This document shows positions 8,252-17,718 of a stretch of 64,000 bases of DNA, in pieces. Made by a program: the position numbers and the translations under genes. Within the stretch, counting starts at the first letter, position 1, and each line of letters begins with the position of its first letter. The notes under the pieces are model-generated. The model was not told the DNA's origin, made no database searches, and saw only the letters and a program-made list of their open reading frames with translations. The DNA is from Coxiellaceae bacterium (GTDB taxonomy: Bacteria > Pseudomonadota > Gammaproteobacteria > Coxiellales > Coxiellaceae). The DNA is taken from assembly GCA_029212925.1 (NCBI GenBank), contig JARGOB010000012.1:1-64000 (forward strand). The letters run 5' to 3'.

Positions 8252-10240
8252 ATGTCACGTTCGAAAGCACAAGTTGGTATTAGTCATTATGAAGCGCAAG
8301 TCATTCTTGATTTAGCGACAAGCCATATTGCGAAAAATGTTTCACTTGATGATCACGATCAGGTGCGTCAATTATCTGTAAATCACGGTGAGTTTAAAGA
8401 TTTAATTGCTACGGGTACCGGCTTTTATTTGCGATTGGATCGTAAAAAACTGTTTAGTGATAGGCAGGCCAGAGAGCTTGCGCAACAGATTAAGTGGATT
8501 CAACAGCGACATGAGGCACTAAAAAAGCATCCTCATCCTACTATACCGTTACAAATACGCGTGATGGGCTTTACTGATCCGACGCATTGGGATTGTTTAA
8601 CAGCAGACCCGATTATTACAGCGATACGCGAGCTTTATGTGAGTGAAGGTACGGTGCATAAGCCGACTGAGCGTGGTTATCAAAAATATGTGCGTCAAAT
8701 TATTTGGGATGGCTTATACGCGATTGAAGCGATTGATGGTAAACCGTTGAGTGAGTTATATGCGCCTAAGGTGCCTGTTGTGCGTGATGAAAGTGAAACC
8801 AAGATAGATTTCCAACCACCGTTGACGGCATCATTACATTCCATGAAAAAGTTAAAGCGAGATATTTATGCGATTACGCAAGGACTTGCGCATCAGCATT
8901 CGCAAGGTTTTTCACACGGCGATTTTACACCGAATAATATTTTACAATCGTGTAAAGGGCAGATCATTATTATTGATCCTGATGATACAAAATCGTTAAG
9001 TTATCGCGGTCGACGGATATGGGATACGTTTAGTCGTTATTCGCCACCAGAGGTGCTATATAAGGGGCGAGATGACGCACCAGCGTTGTTGTCAGATATC
9101 AATGGTTATTTAAAAGGATACCCAGAAGCCATTGATAGTTATCAGCTAGCTATGACAGCGTATTATATGGTGACCGGTCATGACAATGTATTTAAGTTAC
9201 CTGCAGATGATTGGGGTTCACCCTTTTGGCAAAATAGATTATGTGAGCGATTGTCGCGATTTACTACGGTAGAATCATTGGATAAGTGGGGTTATTTAGA
9301 TTTTAGTCATCCGCTATTTCATCATAACGATCAGATTTATCCTGGTACTAATCCGGATGGTCCGCTATTAAAAGCATGGATTATGCAAGGTTTAACGATT
9401 GATCCTGATGTGCGATTACAGTATTCACCAGAAAAGTTATTGGCGCATGAGTTTTTTACCCGTGATGCTGGCGCTTTAGCAAAAATAAAAAAATTCACCT
9501 CGGTCAACCGTGATATTGCCGCGATTGTTGGTGATAGTAATTCTCCACTTGAAGATCAGCCAGTGGTGCAACAGCTAGCCGGGCGTCATGGGCGATTAAC
9601 CCGCGCAGCGGCAGTATTGTACCGTGAGGCAAGGAAGCATGGGCATAGCAAGGTGGTGGCGCGTTCGCGTGCTTACCCTGGTTACCGGCAAGCAATTAAA
9701 TCATTGTCGACTAAACAAAAAGTAGCGGCAGCTGTAGCAATTGTGCTCGGCGTAGCGGCGATTGTTGCTGTTAATGTCGTGACAGTGGCGGCTCCGATAT
9801 TGGTAGCAACCTGTGTGGTAGGTGCGGCAGTGATTGTGGGCGGAGTGGGAGTTCCGTTGAAGAACGTGCGCAAACAAGTAAAGCAAGCCGATAGCAGTTT
9901 GCGCACGGCACACCGTGGTGTGTATGTGAAATTTATCGATGATAAAGTGCACTCGAAGCAGCGTGAGTCAAAAGGCATGCCGCAGCCGTCGCGAAATCGT
10001 CGCCAGTCTTTGCCGCGTTGTAGGTTGCTAAGAATGGGGCGGCCACGACCCGTGCCGGGTATGTTTGTTGTTAATCACGATTCTTATGACAATGACAGTG
10101 GTGGGGTCACCAGGCCACTACTGAGGCGACGCTCGTCTCCTGCCGCCGCCAGTTGTTGGCGAGGTGCGAACAATCTACCTGATGATGAAGGCGAGCTGGA
10201 ATGTAAAGATGAAAAGCCACCGGTTTTCAAGCTGGCATGA
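8252..10240 (+). CDS. Protein-kinase-like protein with C-terminal membrane hairpin
   Basis: A 662-aa paralogue of the upstream pseudokinase. The catalytic loop is HGDFTPNNIL (H222, D224, N229), matching the HxDxxxxN pattern of kinases. The metal-binding site reads DPDD (D242/D244) instead of DFG. SPPE at 264-267 and DSYQLA near 295 match the APE and subdomain IX positions. Hydrophobic segments lie at about 490-510 and 513-534, preceded by YRQAIKSLS, which matches YGKAIKSIS of its neighbour. The C-terminus is basic with Ser/Arg-rich stretches. GGGGAGG precedes the ATG. Probably catalytically competent and possibly membrane-anchored. The substrate is unknown. Confidence 0.8.
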   Translation: MSRSKAQVGISHYEAQVILDLATSHIAKNVSLDDHDQVRQLSVNHGEFKDLIATGTGFYLRLDRKKLFSDRQARELAQQIKWIQQRHEALKKHPHPTIPLQIRVMGFTDPTHWDCLTADPIITAIRELYVSEGTVHKPTERGYQKYVRQIIWDGLYAIEAIDGKPLSELYAPKVPVVRDESETKIDFQPPLTASLHSMKKLKRDIYAITQGLAHQHSQGFSHGDFTPNNILQSCKGQIIIIDPDDTKSLSYRGRRIWDTFSRYSPPEVLYKGRDDAPALLSDINGYLKGYPEAIDSYQLAMTAYYMVTGHDNVFKLPADDWGSPFWQNRLCERLSRFTTVESLDKWGYLDFSHPLFHHNDQIYPGTNPDGPLLKAWIMQGLTIDPDVRLQYSPEKLLAHEFFTRDAGALAKIKKFTSVNRDIAAIVGDSNSPLEDQPVVQQLAGRHGRLTRAAAVLYREARKHGHSKVVARSRAYPGYRQAIKSLSTKQKVAAAVAIVLGVAAIVAVNVVTVAAPILVATCVVGAAVIVGGVGVPLKNVRKQVKQADSSLRTAHRGVYVKFIDDKVHSKQRESKGMPQPSRNRRQSLPRCRLLRMGRPRPVPGMFVVNHDSYDNDSGGVTRPLLRRRSSPAAASCWRGANNLPDDEGELECKDEKPPVFKLA

Positions 10241-10256
10241 CAATACTGTTAACATT

Positions 10257-10285
10257 TTGATAAAAAGTTAAAAATCAAATACAAT
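10257..10285 (+). promoter_or_regulatory. Sigma-70-type promoter of hemE
   Basis: TTGATA at 10257-10262 and TACAAT at 10280-10285 are separated by 17 bp, close to the sigma-70 consensus. Transcription would begin near 10292, leaving a leader of about 33 nt before hemE. Confidence 0.65.
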
Positions 10286-10324
10286 CGCACCATTAATTTT
10301 ACTGTCTCTATATTAAGGTGTTGG

Positions 10325-11362
10325 ATGTCTGTTGAAAATGATCGTTTAATTCGTGCGCTGTTGCGCCAACCAGTGGATCGTACACCTGTTTGGATGATGC
10401 GCCAGGCAGGGCGCTACTTACCTGAGTATCGTGCGGTGCGTAAAAAGCTACCAAACTTTATGCAGTTCTGCCGTACTATCGATGCGGTGACGGAAGTGAC
10501 ATTGCAACCGCTTGAGCGCTTTGCGTTGGATGCCGCGATTATCTTTAGTGACATCTTAACGGTGCCGCAAGCGATGGGGATTGATTTGGCGATTGAGCCA
10601 CAGCGTGGACCGGTTATTCATAATCCGATTACTTGCGCCTCGGATGTTGAAAAATTAAGCAGCAATACAGTTGCAGAGTTGCAATACGTAGCTGATGCGA
10701 TTGTGTCAGTTAAAAAAGCGTTAAATAATCGCGTGCCATTGATTGGTTTTGCTGGTAGTCCGTGGACGATTGCCACCTATGTTGTCGAAGGTGGTAGCAG
10801 TAAATTATTCCATACGATTAAACGCATGATGTATGCCGAGCCTAAGCTCATGCATGCCTTACTGCAAAAAATTACTGACCTAACGATTGATTACCTTATC
10901 ATGCAAATGGATGCCGGAGTTGATGTGGTACAAGTATTCGACAGCTGGGGTGGTGTGCTATCAGGTAATGCTTATCAAGAGTTTTCGCTGAATTACATGC
11001 GGCGTATCGTAGAGGCTTTGAAGTTAAAAGATCCCAAAATACCGGTGATTTTATTTACTAAAGGCGGTGGCCAGTGGCTGGAATTGATGGCTGATACCGG
11101 TTGTGATGCTTTGGGTTTGGATTGGACAACAGATTTAAGTGTGGCGCGACAACGCGTGGGCGATAAAGTGGCTTTGCAGGGTAACTTAGATCCTGCGGTA
11201 CTGTTAAGCACACCAGAAGCGGTAACTACTGAAACGAAAAAAGTATTGGCGGCTTATGGCGAAGGCACAGGGCATGTATTTAATTTGGGTCATGGCATTA
11301 ATAAAGATACACCGATTGAAAACGTGGAAGCCATGTTTGCAGTGTTTAAGGAAACCGTATGA
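10325..11362 (+). CDS. hemE: Uroporphyrinogen decarboxylase
   Basis: A 345-aa protein, the normal family length. It decarboxylates the four acetate side chains of uroporphyrinogen III to give coproporphyrinogen III in cytosolic haem synthesis. The family signature [12 protein letters not shown] lies at residues 24-35, [12 protein letters not shown] carries the essential Asp near residue 80, and the C-terminal NLGHGI motif is present. AAGGTG precedes the ATG and a good promoter lies just upstream. Its last four bases overlap the start of the next gene (ATGA), so the two are probably co-translated. Confidence 0.97.
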   Translation: MSVENDRLIRALLRQPVDRTPVWMMRQAGRYLPEYRAVRKKLPNFMQFCRTIDAVTEVTLQPLERFALDAAIIFSDILTVPQAMGIDLAIEPQRGPVIHNPITCASDVEKLSSNTVAELQYVADAIVSVKKALNNRVPLIGFAGSPWTIATYVVEGGSSKLFHTIKRMMYAEPKLMHALLQKITDLTIDYLIMQMDAGVDVVQVFDSWGGVLSGNAYQEFSLNYMRRIVEALKLKDPKIPVILFTKGGGQWLELMADTGCDALGLDWTTDLSVARQRVGDKVALQGNLDPAVLLSTPEAVTTETKKVLAAYGEGTGHVFNLGHGINKDTPIENVEAMFAVFKETV

Positions 11363-12504
11363 GTGATCTGCCTGTAGTGATTATTGGTTCCGGGTTGGCG
11401 GGGTATATGACGGCCAAAGAATTTCGTAAGCGTGATGCCAATACCAAGCTGATTATCATTACTGAACAAGACGGCCGGTTTTATTCCAAGCCGCAACTGT
11501 CGACGGCGTTAGCGCATAAAAAAACAGCCGATGAACTGGCGATGACCTCGGTCGAGAAAATGGCGGAGCAATTGAATGCATTAGTGTTAAATAATACCGT
11601 TGTTGAGTCGATTGATACGCAATCGCAACATGTGGTGTTGGCTTCTAAGGAAGTGGTGCCGTATCGCGATGTGGTGTTAGCGACAGGTGCCGATGTGTTG
11701 CATGCGCCAGTGGCGGGCGATGCAGTTGATCAAGTGCTTTCAATTAATAATCTGCAACACTATGCAACGTTTCGCGAAAAAATTGTGGATGCAAAACACA
11801 TTGCGATTATGGGTACAAGTTTAGTCGGTTGCGAATATGCACACGATTTATTACAAGCTGGCTATCAAGTTAGTTTGATGGCACCAGATCAATGGCCGAT
11901 GCAGCGCTTTGTGCCACAAGCGATTGGTGAACTGATGCGTGATAAATTAACTGAAGCGGGTGCGAAGTGGTATTTGCAACAGTATGCGTCTGATATAAAT
12001 CAAGGCGAGAATGGCCCATTGCGTTTAACCTTGTGTGATCAGCGCGGTGAGATTGATGCGGATGTTGTGTTATCGGCGATTGGTTTTCGACCGAGTGAAA
12101 ATATTGCACGCAGCGCTGGTGTGACGTGTGATCAAGGCATTTTAGTTGATCGACAATTCCGTACGTCGCAACCGCATATCTATGCGTTAGGTGATTGTTC
12201 GCGTGTCGATGGTTTGTGGCAACCGTTTGTTGCTCCGATTTCGCATGGTTGTAAAGTATTGGCGGAAAATTTATGCGGTGGTCAGGCAGAAATTGCCTAC
12301 CCGGTGATGCCGGTTGTCACCAAAACACCGTTGTGTCCGTTGGTGATGGTGCCACCACCAGTAAACGTGGAAGGGGAGTGGCAGATAGCGGGTGATCGAC
12401 CGAATCTGACGGCGCGTTTTATCGATCAACAAGGCAATTTGCAGGGGTTTGTTTTAACGGGAGACACCATTAAGCAACGCATGGAATGGGTAAAACAACT
12501 GTAA
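11359..12504 (+). CDS. Rubredoxin-reductase-like FAD/NAD(P)H oxidoreductase
   Basis: A 381-aa pyridine-nucleotide-disulfide-oxidoreductase-fold protein. The FAD-binding GSGLAG lies at residues 10-15, ATGAD is in the middle, a second nucleotide-binding GTSLVG follows IAIM, and the FAD-contacting YALGDC motif is near residue 272. The pattern [11 protein letters not shown] near the N-terminus fits the rubredoxin-NAD+ reductase branch (AlkT/RubB). It would pass electrons from NADH to a rubredoxin, but no rubredoxin gene is seen in the window. It overlaps hemE by 4 bp and is translationally coupled to it. The natural electron acceptor is inferred. Confidence 0.85.
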   Translation: MSDLPVVIIGSGLAGYMTAKEFRKRDANTKLIIITEQDGRFYSKPQLSTALAHKKTADELAMTSVEKMAEQLNALVLNNTVVESIDTQSQHVVLASKEVVPYRDVVLATGADVLHAPVAGDAVDQVLSINNLQHYATFREKIVDAKHIAIMGTSLVGCEYAHDLLQAGYQVSLMAPDQWPMQRFVPQAIGELMRDKLTEAGAKWYLQQYASDINQGENGPLRLTLCDQRGEIDADVVLSAIGFRPSENIARSAGVTCDQGILVDRQFRTSQPHIYALGDCSRVDGLWQPFVAPISHGCKVLAENLCGGQAEIAYPVMPVVTKTPLCPLVMVPPPVNVEGEWQIAGDRPNLTARFIDQQGNLQGFVLTGDTIKQRMEWVKQL

Positions 12505-12579
12505 GCATAATTAAACGAAAGAGCAGCTTATTCCATCGGTGTGGCAATGGAATCGAGTGATAAACTTGGGGGATGAGCA

Positions 12580-14886
12580 ATGTTAGGTATCGGCGCGTGG
12601 CGAGCACATAAAGGTTTAGTGTATGTGAATGACCTGAATCAGAAAAAGTCGAAGCAAAAGCGATTATTGGACCCGGTTGCTGATGATAATTTTGTTTATG
12701 ACGTCATGCCAGATACGGCACCTTACCACTCGGTATTTAATTTCACCTTATTAAAATCAGCTGCTCTCCTAGGCGGTGTGGCATTTATTGTTGGCTTGTC
12801 AGTTTGGATACGTGCACGTGGCCCAAGTATTTTTGATCAGTGGGTTGATGCTGGTATTAATGCGCATGCCGACCCCATGGAGGGTATGTGTAAAAGTTTA
12901 GTGGATACGGTTATCCCCAACACCAATCAAAAATACACCGCTTCAACTTGGGCTAATTGTGAGTCAGGTGATTGTGGTATCAATTGCCCGGTATCACCAC
13001 TGGTGGTGATGGAGGTGCTGGGTTTTGCTATGTCGTATACCGAGTTTGGTAATATGTATTGGCCTGCAGCAACGCTTACGGTTCCGGTGGCAGTAATGTC
13101 TGCCGTGGTGACGTTAATGGCGGCTAAATTATATGTTGGTCGCGCCACATCACAAAATAAAAAAAATCATCAAGAAAAATTAAAAAAGTTTAATGATGCC
13201 ATTGAAACGACGGCTAATGCGAGTTTGCAAACGATGGCGATGGGGGTGTTTACCACGCGTGTTGTGTGGTCGATGTCTGCTTTTGCGACGGTAAATAGAA
13301 TTTTATTACGAGAAGCCAATCGCATGGCAATGGCATTGAGTTTGTATGTGCCGGATGGTAGTGGTGGCTTATTGGCTTATCCGGAACTGACATCAGTGAC
13401 TGACTTATTTGGTAAGGTTGCTAGTGTTAAGGATTTTCCGGCTGATTCAACGTTATCAGTGGTTCCACGATGGGTTAATGGTGCCGTGCAATATTTTAAT
13501 TCGGCTATTTTTACCGGCATGGCCACATTAACCGCAGGTGCGGCATCCAGTTGGATGTATATTCTTACTAATGGTTTATGGATGTTTCATTTGGGTTTAG
13601 CGTTGGGCGCAGTGGCGTTAACGCGTAAAGCAATACAGCACTATATTAAAACAGCACAACAGCCAGAGTCAGCATTGCCAAAGTACGCGCCTGGTGCACC
13701 AATAAAATTATCATCCGGTGTCAAAGTAGCAAAATACATTGATCCGATATTTGTACCGTTTAGTTTTAGTGCCGATACGCTCAGCTTATTGAGTGAACCT
13801 AAAAGTGACTTAGATCGACGTTTTGCTTTTATGTATCAGTTGAATAACTTGGTCATCATGATGGGGTTAGTGGTTACGGTGTTGATACGTATGGCAAAGC
13901 CGGGCAGTTTATTGTCGAAAGAATTTTTTCAAGATAAAGCGATGCCTTTTTATGAATTATTGTTCCGTAATTTTTTTGGTGAAAAAAGCGCGAATAATCC
14001 GCATGAGCAATATATCAGGGAAAGCTTATCAACGATTATTGGTTACACGTTATCACTGGAAACCATGTTAGGTTATTTTATTTACGGTGTCGGTGCGATG
14101 GTGGCAATGACGGTATTTTCCAGCTTTGCTGTAGCGCGTATTTGGCAATATTGCAAAGCGCAATCCAGCCAAAGGCCTAACACGTCAGCTGAGCCTGCCA
14201 GCATTAAGCCAACGCAATCAGCGTGTTTATCCACTACCAAGGCGGTAGCCAAATATGCCTATTTAAAGACAGAGCATGCGATGTTAGATGAAGGCCATGA
14301 TGCGTGGAAATATGCTAAGGCTTTTGTGTCAACTGGGCTGGTGGTATTGACCTTGGTGAGTTTTGGCATGTCGATTCATTCTTCTTTAGATGGTATTTGT
14401 CCGGTAAACACCTTGCCAGGGTTTTGGCGTACGATTACTGACAATCCTGATACGGTGTTTGAAGGTTTTGCAAACTGCAGTTATAAAAAGCGTGGTTTGG
14501 CGATGGGTGAGGCGGTGTCTACCGCATGGCCGTTGATGGCATTGGGTATTAGTGTGATCGTCACTAAGTTGGATGTTGCTGCTACCATGCTGAACTTCGT
14601 CGTGCACTGTTGTAATTTGAACAAGCCGCAACAGCTGCTCAACCCTCCTGCGCCGGATACACCAACGCTTTCTGGTTATAAGCCATTGGGTGCTGGAACG
14701 GATTCGGATGATAGTTCTGGTGAGTCGTGTGCGGGTCGCGATTCAGATACCCCTTCTCCGGGCAGTGATGCCGAGCGTGAAGCTAAGCGTGTTTCAGATC
14801 GAGTTGATGATTATCATCAGCTGGCTGGTGTGGCTGTTGAGGAATTTGATCATGCGCCAGTTAGGCAGGGTGTGCTTACTATGTGA
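12580..14886 (+). CDS. Large multi-pass membrane protein, unrecognised
   Basis: A 768-aa protein that I do not recognise. Hydrophobic segments lie near residues 52-72, 145-190 (two), 215-240, 300-345 (two), 425-447, 495-535 (two), 590-612 and 660-690, so about 8-11 membrane passes. The early inter-segment loop holds four Cys (in ESGDCGINC and nearby). The final ~80 residues are hydrophilic, acidic and Ser/Asp-rich. A strong GGGGGATGAG site precedes the ATG. It converges with the next gene, leaving only 9 bp between the stop codons. The size and unusual composition resemble the other accessory proteins here. No transporter signature is visible. Confidence 0.75.
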   Translation: MLGIGAWRAHKGLVYVNDLNQKKSKQKRLLDPVADDNFVYDVMPDTAPYHSVFNFTLLKSAALLGGVAFIVGLSVWIRARGPSIFDQWVDAGINAHADPMEGMCKSLVDTVIPNTNQKYTASTWANCESGDCGINCPVSPLVVMEVLGFAMSYTEFGNMYWPAATLTVPVAVMSAVVTLMAAKLYVGRATSQNKKNHQEKLKKFNDAIETTANASLQTMAMGVFTTRVVWSMSAFATVNRILLREANRMAMALSLYVPDGSGGLLAYPELTSVTDLFGKVASVKDFPADSTLSVVPRWVNGAVQYFNSAIFTGMATLTAGAASSWMYILTNGLWMFHLGLALGAVALTRKAIQHYIKTAQQPESALPKYAPGAPIKLSSGVKVAKYIDPIFVPFSFSADTLSLLSEPKSDLDRRFAFMYQLNNLVIMMGLVVTVLIRMAKPGSLLSKEFFQDKAMPFYELLFRNFFGEKSANNPHEQYIRESLSTIIGYTLSLETMLGYFIYGVGAMVAMTVFSSFAVARIWQYCKAQSSQRPNTSAEPASIKPTQSACLSTTKAVAKYAYLKTEHAMLDEGHDAWKYAKAFVSTGLVVLTLVSFGMSIHSSLDGICPVNTLPGFWRTITDNPDTVFEGFANCSYKKRGLAMGEAVSTAWPLMALGISVIVTKLDVAATMLNFVVHCCNLNKPQQLLNPPAPDTPTLSGYKPLGAGTDSDDSSGESCAGRDSDTPSPGSDAEREAKRVSDRVDDYHQLAGVAVEEFDHAPVRQGVLTM

Positions 14887-14895
14887 TGATGGTGT

Positions 14896-16401
14896 TTACA
14901 AAGCAAGTGCAGCGACTGGAGCTGTGCTCGCTTCTTTTTCATCATGGCTGCGTGTGTGATTGGCCACCGTTTGACGACGACTAACTCTTGGCACTAATGG
15001 TGATCTAGCTCTGCTAAAGAAGCTTGAAGGGTTGTCTGTTCTGCTTTGGCCGCGGCGCCGCCCAAATCCAACGGTGCTGCTTGTTGAAGACGGTGTTGTG
15101 CTCATTGCTGCTGGTGAATCTGTGCTCGCTGCAGAGGCAATGCTCATTGGTCTTACCGAAGGTGTCCCATTACTGCTAGGTGGTGCACCCTTTGGTGTGC
15201 GTGGCACAAGTATGCTTGGTTTAGTTTTTGTAGATAGTGGGCTGATGCGTCTTGGCCGTCTTGCTTCACTTGCTTTTGTAGCTGATTGCCAGCTAGGGGT
15301 ATAAGTCGGAATTGCCTCAGGAGTTGTTGGTAAACCAACAGCTCTTTTCTTGGCGCGAATACGTTCGACAAAGTCTGGGTTGGCCAGGCGCCAAGCATGA
15401 AGCTGAGCGGATATTGGTACGCCTGTTTTTTGCTCTTTTGTTTTTAAATTGTGTATCACATGTTGTAAAAAAGCAGTGCGAAACAAATTGAAGCCACTTT
15501 TTGGTGTTATGGGCGAGTTGCCGCGCATAGGGTTGGTGCGTTCCTTGGCACGAATATGCTCGGGAAATCGCAATGGTGTTCCCATGGCGTTTAATACGGG
15601 CGCTTCTGCTACTTCGGTAAAGCAACCAAACTCGATAACACCTTTACCATTTACTTTTTCACCAGGATGGAAAACTGGCGAAGCATCAGGCTTTTGGTCG
15701 GTAGCAAAGATGCTTGATGGCGGAGCAAATACGCGTGGGTCAACATACATTTCCCATGTGGCAGCGTTTTTTACAAAATCTTTGTTATCTAGGAAGCGGG
15801 CACAGAGATCAGTTACAGGGTCGCCTGACATGGTGATGTTGTCAGGTGCTAAATCGGTCGCGGCTTTAGCGGCGACTTGTCCTGTGTGTCTACCACTCCA
15901 TACGTGGCAAATAACATTTTCGCGTAACTTAATGTCATAGTCATGGAGCAGGTCTGCAAATCTAAAGAAGGTAAGCTCGTCCCCTAGGGCGAAACCTTCA
16001 GCATAATCTGTTTCCCAGTTTGCTTTTAAGTCGCCATGTAGTTTAATCATACTTTTAAGTACAGTAGCTTGTGCTTTAACGCTATCGGATCGGCGGCTTC
16101 TTGAGTTTATTTTATCTGCATTAGGAACGACGTCTGGTGTTCCTGAGGTCGCGGCGGCATTGTAGTCAGCTAGTGCCTCTTTGAATGGGGTGGTGTCAGC
16201 AACGGCTTGCCACATGGCATCAAACCCTTTTTCTTTCATGCGGCTGATGCGCTCGCCGTCTTTGGCTTTTTCTTCGGCAGACATGTTGTTGCGGTGTTGT
16301 TCGAACGAGATGCCGTGCCTTTCATAGGCGCGTAAGATTACTGCCCAGCGATCCGCATAGGGACTGGCTTTGTAATCATATGTATCTCTTGTACTTCTCA
16401 T
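14896..16401 (-). CDS. Hypothetical protein with Ser/Pro/Arg-rich C-terminus
   Basis: A 501-aa protein with no family I recognise. Residues 1-370 look globular and mostly helical (Trp/Tyr-rich N-terminus, RISRMKEKGFD, many charged helices). Residues about 370-500 are low-complexity, rich in Ser, Pro, Thr and Arg, and end with a short acidic patch (DEKEAS) before a hydrophobic Ala/Leu tail. A small acidic cluster near the C-terminus is seen in some Dot/Icm substrates, but this is only suggestive. The Shine-Dalgarno is weak. Long open frames on the opposite strand (15032-15304 and 15449-15940) are read as shadows. It may be an effector. Confidence 0.7.
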   Translation of the reverse strand: MRSTRDTYDYKASPYADRWAVILRAYERHGISFEQHRNNMSAEEKAKDGERISRMKEKGFDAMWQAVADTTPFKEALADYNAAATSGTPDVVPNADKINSRSRRSDSVKAQATVLKSMIKLHGDLKANWETDYAEGFALGDELTFFRFADLLHDYDIKLRENVICHVWSGRHTGQVAAKAATDLAPDNITMSGDPVTDLCARFLDNKDFVKNAATWEMYVDPRVFAPPSSIFATDQKPDASPVFHPGEKVNGKGVIEFGCFTEVAEAPVLNAMGTPLRFPEHIRAKERTNPMRGNSPITPKSGFNLFRTAFLQHVIHNLKTKEQKTGVPISAQLHAWRLANPDFVERIRAKKRAVGLPTTPEAIPTYTPSWQSATKASEARRPRRISPLSTKTKPSILVPRTPKGAPPSSNGTPSVRPMSIASAASTDSPAAMSTTPSSTSSTVGFGRRRGQSRTDNPSSFFSRARSPLVPRVSRRQTVANHTRSHDEKEASTAPVAALAL

Positions 16402-16628
16402 GCTGTAAACACCAAACGTATATCTGTTTAATTTTTAATATAAATATCGTATGTTTCTAGTTATAACAGTTGTAGATTAAGGAATTCTTAGCTAATCAGA
16501 AGCATTAAGAAAATATGAAGGTTGAAATCAAAAAACCCCTATTATTTAAGCTTCTTTTAATGTTTAACAGCCGAAAGTTAACAATAGTATCTTTCCGTTA
16601 AGTGGCGGTATTTAATGTTAACGTACGC
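16402..16628. other. AT-rich intergenic gap
   Basis: This gap lies between two minus-strand genes. It is strongly AT-rich and should hold the promoter of the 501-aa gene. I see no gene, no tRNA and no clean terminator in it. Confidence 0.5.
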
Positions 16629-17552
16629 TCACAATAAACAGCACTCCTTAGCGACGGTATCAGCCGTCATAGACTTTTTTGTTAAAGGAGCTCCAAATAA
16701 GGTGTCAATCAATTCAGCAATGAGCTTTTCAGTGATTTGATCTTTATCCAGTGCTGGATTGAACTCAGCAATTTCAGCGCCAATTAATTTATCTTTAGGC
16801 ATCTTCGCTAGTGCTTTAATGAACTCCTGTGGATTGATGCCGCCGGGCACGGTGGTATGTACCGCTGGTGCAAACTCAGGGTCAAAGCCATCGATGTCAA
16901 TGCTGATGCCATAAGCAGCGGTATTTTGATTGACGCGTTGATAAGCTTCGTTAAGTACCACATCAATGCCGCGTTCTAGCACTTCTTCAATGTAATACAC
17001 GCGTACGCCTAAGCGTTCGACCAGTTCCTGTTCGGGCGGCTCAAAACTGCGAATACCAATCAATGCAATATTTTCAGGTTTGAGTTTATCTTGGTTGTCG
17101 AGCAGGTGACGCAGGCGCTCTTCACCTTGGCCTAGTAAGTGAGCGACTGGCATGCCGTGAATATTGCCAGTATCACTGGTGCAGGGAGTGTGCGCATCGA
17201 TATGTGCATCAATCCACAATAAACCCATATCCCCTTTGGCGCGCAATTGGTGTGCAGCACCGCTCCATGTACCGATGGCGCAGCTGTGATCACCACCAAT
17301 GGTGAGGAAGCGTTCTTCACGTACAACGGCTTTGGCTGTGCGTTTAGCAATGTGTGTGCTGTAGCGAATGACGCTTTCCATGGCTTCTAATTGGCGTTCT
17401 TTGCCACGAGAAAAAATAATGTGATCCCAAGCCAAATTAATATCGAGTGCATTCACTAGGGGTGATTGCTGGATGGCGCTAGGACCTTGTTCACTGCCGT
17501 GGTCAGTGCTGGCGATTGAGCAGGCGGCTCCGATAACAGCGATTTCTTCCAT
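16629..17552 (-). CDS. Arginase-family hydrolase
   Basis: A 307-aa ureohydrolase, probably arginase (arginine to ornithine plus urea). All binuclear manganese ligands are visible: GGDHS (H89), DAHIDAH (D115, H117, D119) and SIDIDGFDP (D219, D221), plus the catalytic-region His in GNIHGMP (H132). The residue following the DAHxD motif is His where animal arginases have Asn, so substrate choice should be treated with some care. The frame opens 20 codons further upstream, but AGGAG lies 8 nt before the ATG at 17552, and MEEIAVIGA is a typical arginase N-terminus. I therefore start it there. It is transcribed divergently from pcnB. Confidence 0.88.
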   Translation of the reverse strand: MEEIAVIGAACSIASTDHGSEQGPSAIQQSPLVNALDINLAWDHIIFSRGKERQLEAMESVIRYSTHIAKRTAKAVVREERFLTIGGDHSCAIGTWSGAAHQLRAKGDMGLLWIDAHIDAHTPCTSDTGNIHGMPVAHLLGQGEERLRHLLDNQDKLKPENIALIGIRSFEPPEQELVERLGVRVYYIEEVLERGIDVVLNEAYQRVNQNTAAYGISIDIDGFDPEFAPAVHTTVPGGINPQEFIKALAKMPKDKLIGAEIAEFNPALDKDQITEKLIAELIDTLFGAPLTKKSMTADTVAKECCLL

Positions 17553-17631
17553 CAATATACTCCTCTTGACTGGTTGTTTGGCTCGCGGCGTTTCCTTGGG
17601 CTCAATGGCCACTAGACGAAGGGGGCGCGAA

Positions 17632-17640
17632 TGTTATAAT
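17632..17640 (+). promoter_or_regulatory. Extended -10 promoter for pcnB
   Basis: TGTTATAAT is a perfect -10 hexamer with an upstream TG, so a strong -35 is not needed; none is obvious. Transcription would start near 17647, about 70 nt before pcnB. Confidence 0.5.
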
Positions 17641-17645
17641 GACCG

Positions 17646-17673
17646 ATTATAGTGAGCACCCGTTTGAGTGCAA
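17646..17673 (-). promoter_or_regulatory. Promoter for arginase gene
   Basis: On the minus strand, TTGCAC (17673-17668) and TATAAT (17651-17646) are 16 bp apart. It is divergent from, and interleaved with, the pcnB promoter, so the two could interfere. Confidence 0.45.
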
Positions 17674-17718
17674 CCATTTTTTAGCTGTATTGTTTTTTAA
17701 TGAATAGGTGAGGTTTCG

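Noticed and set aside
11870..12109. 79-aa minus-strand frame inside the flavoprotein gene
   Set aside because: Antisense shadow; the plus-strand frame carries clear FAD/NAD motifs.
15032..15940. Open frames on the plus strand (15032-15304 and 15449-15940) that could be genes
   Set aside because: They lie antisense to the 501-aa minus-strand gene, have no ribosome sites and show biased composition mirrored from its low-complexity tail.
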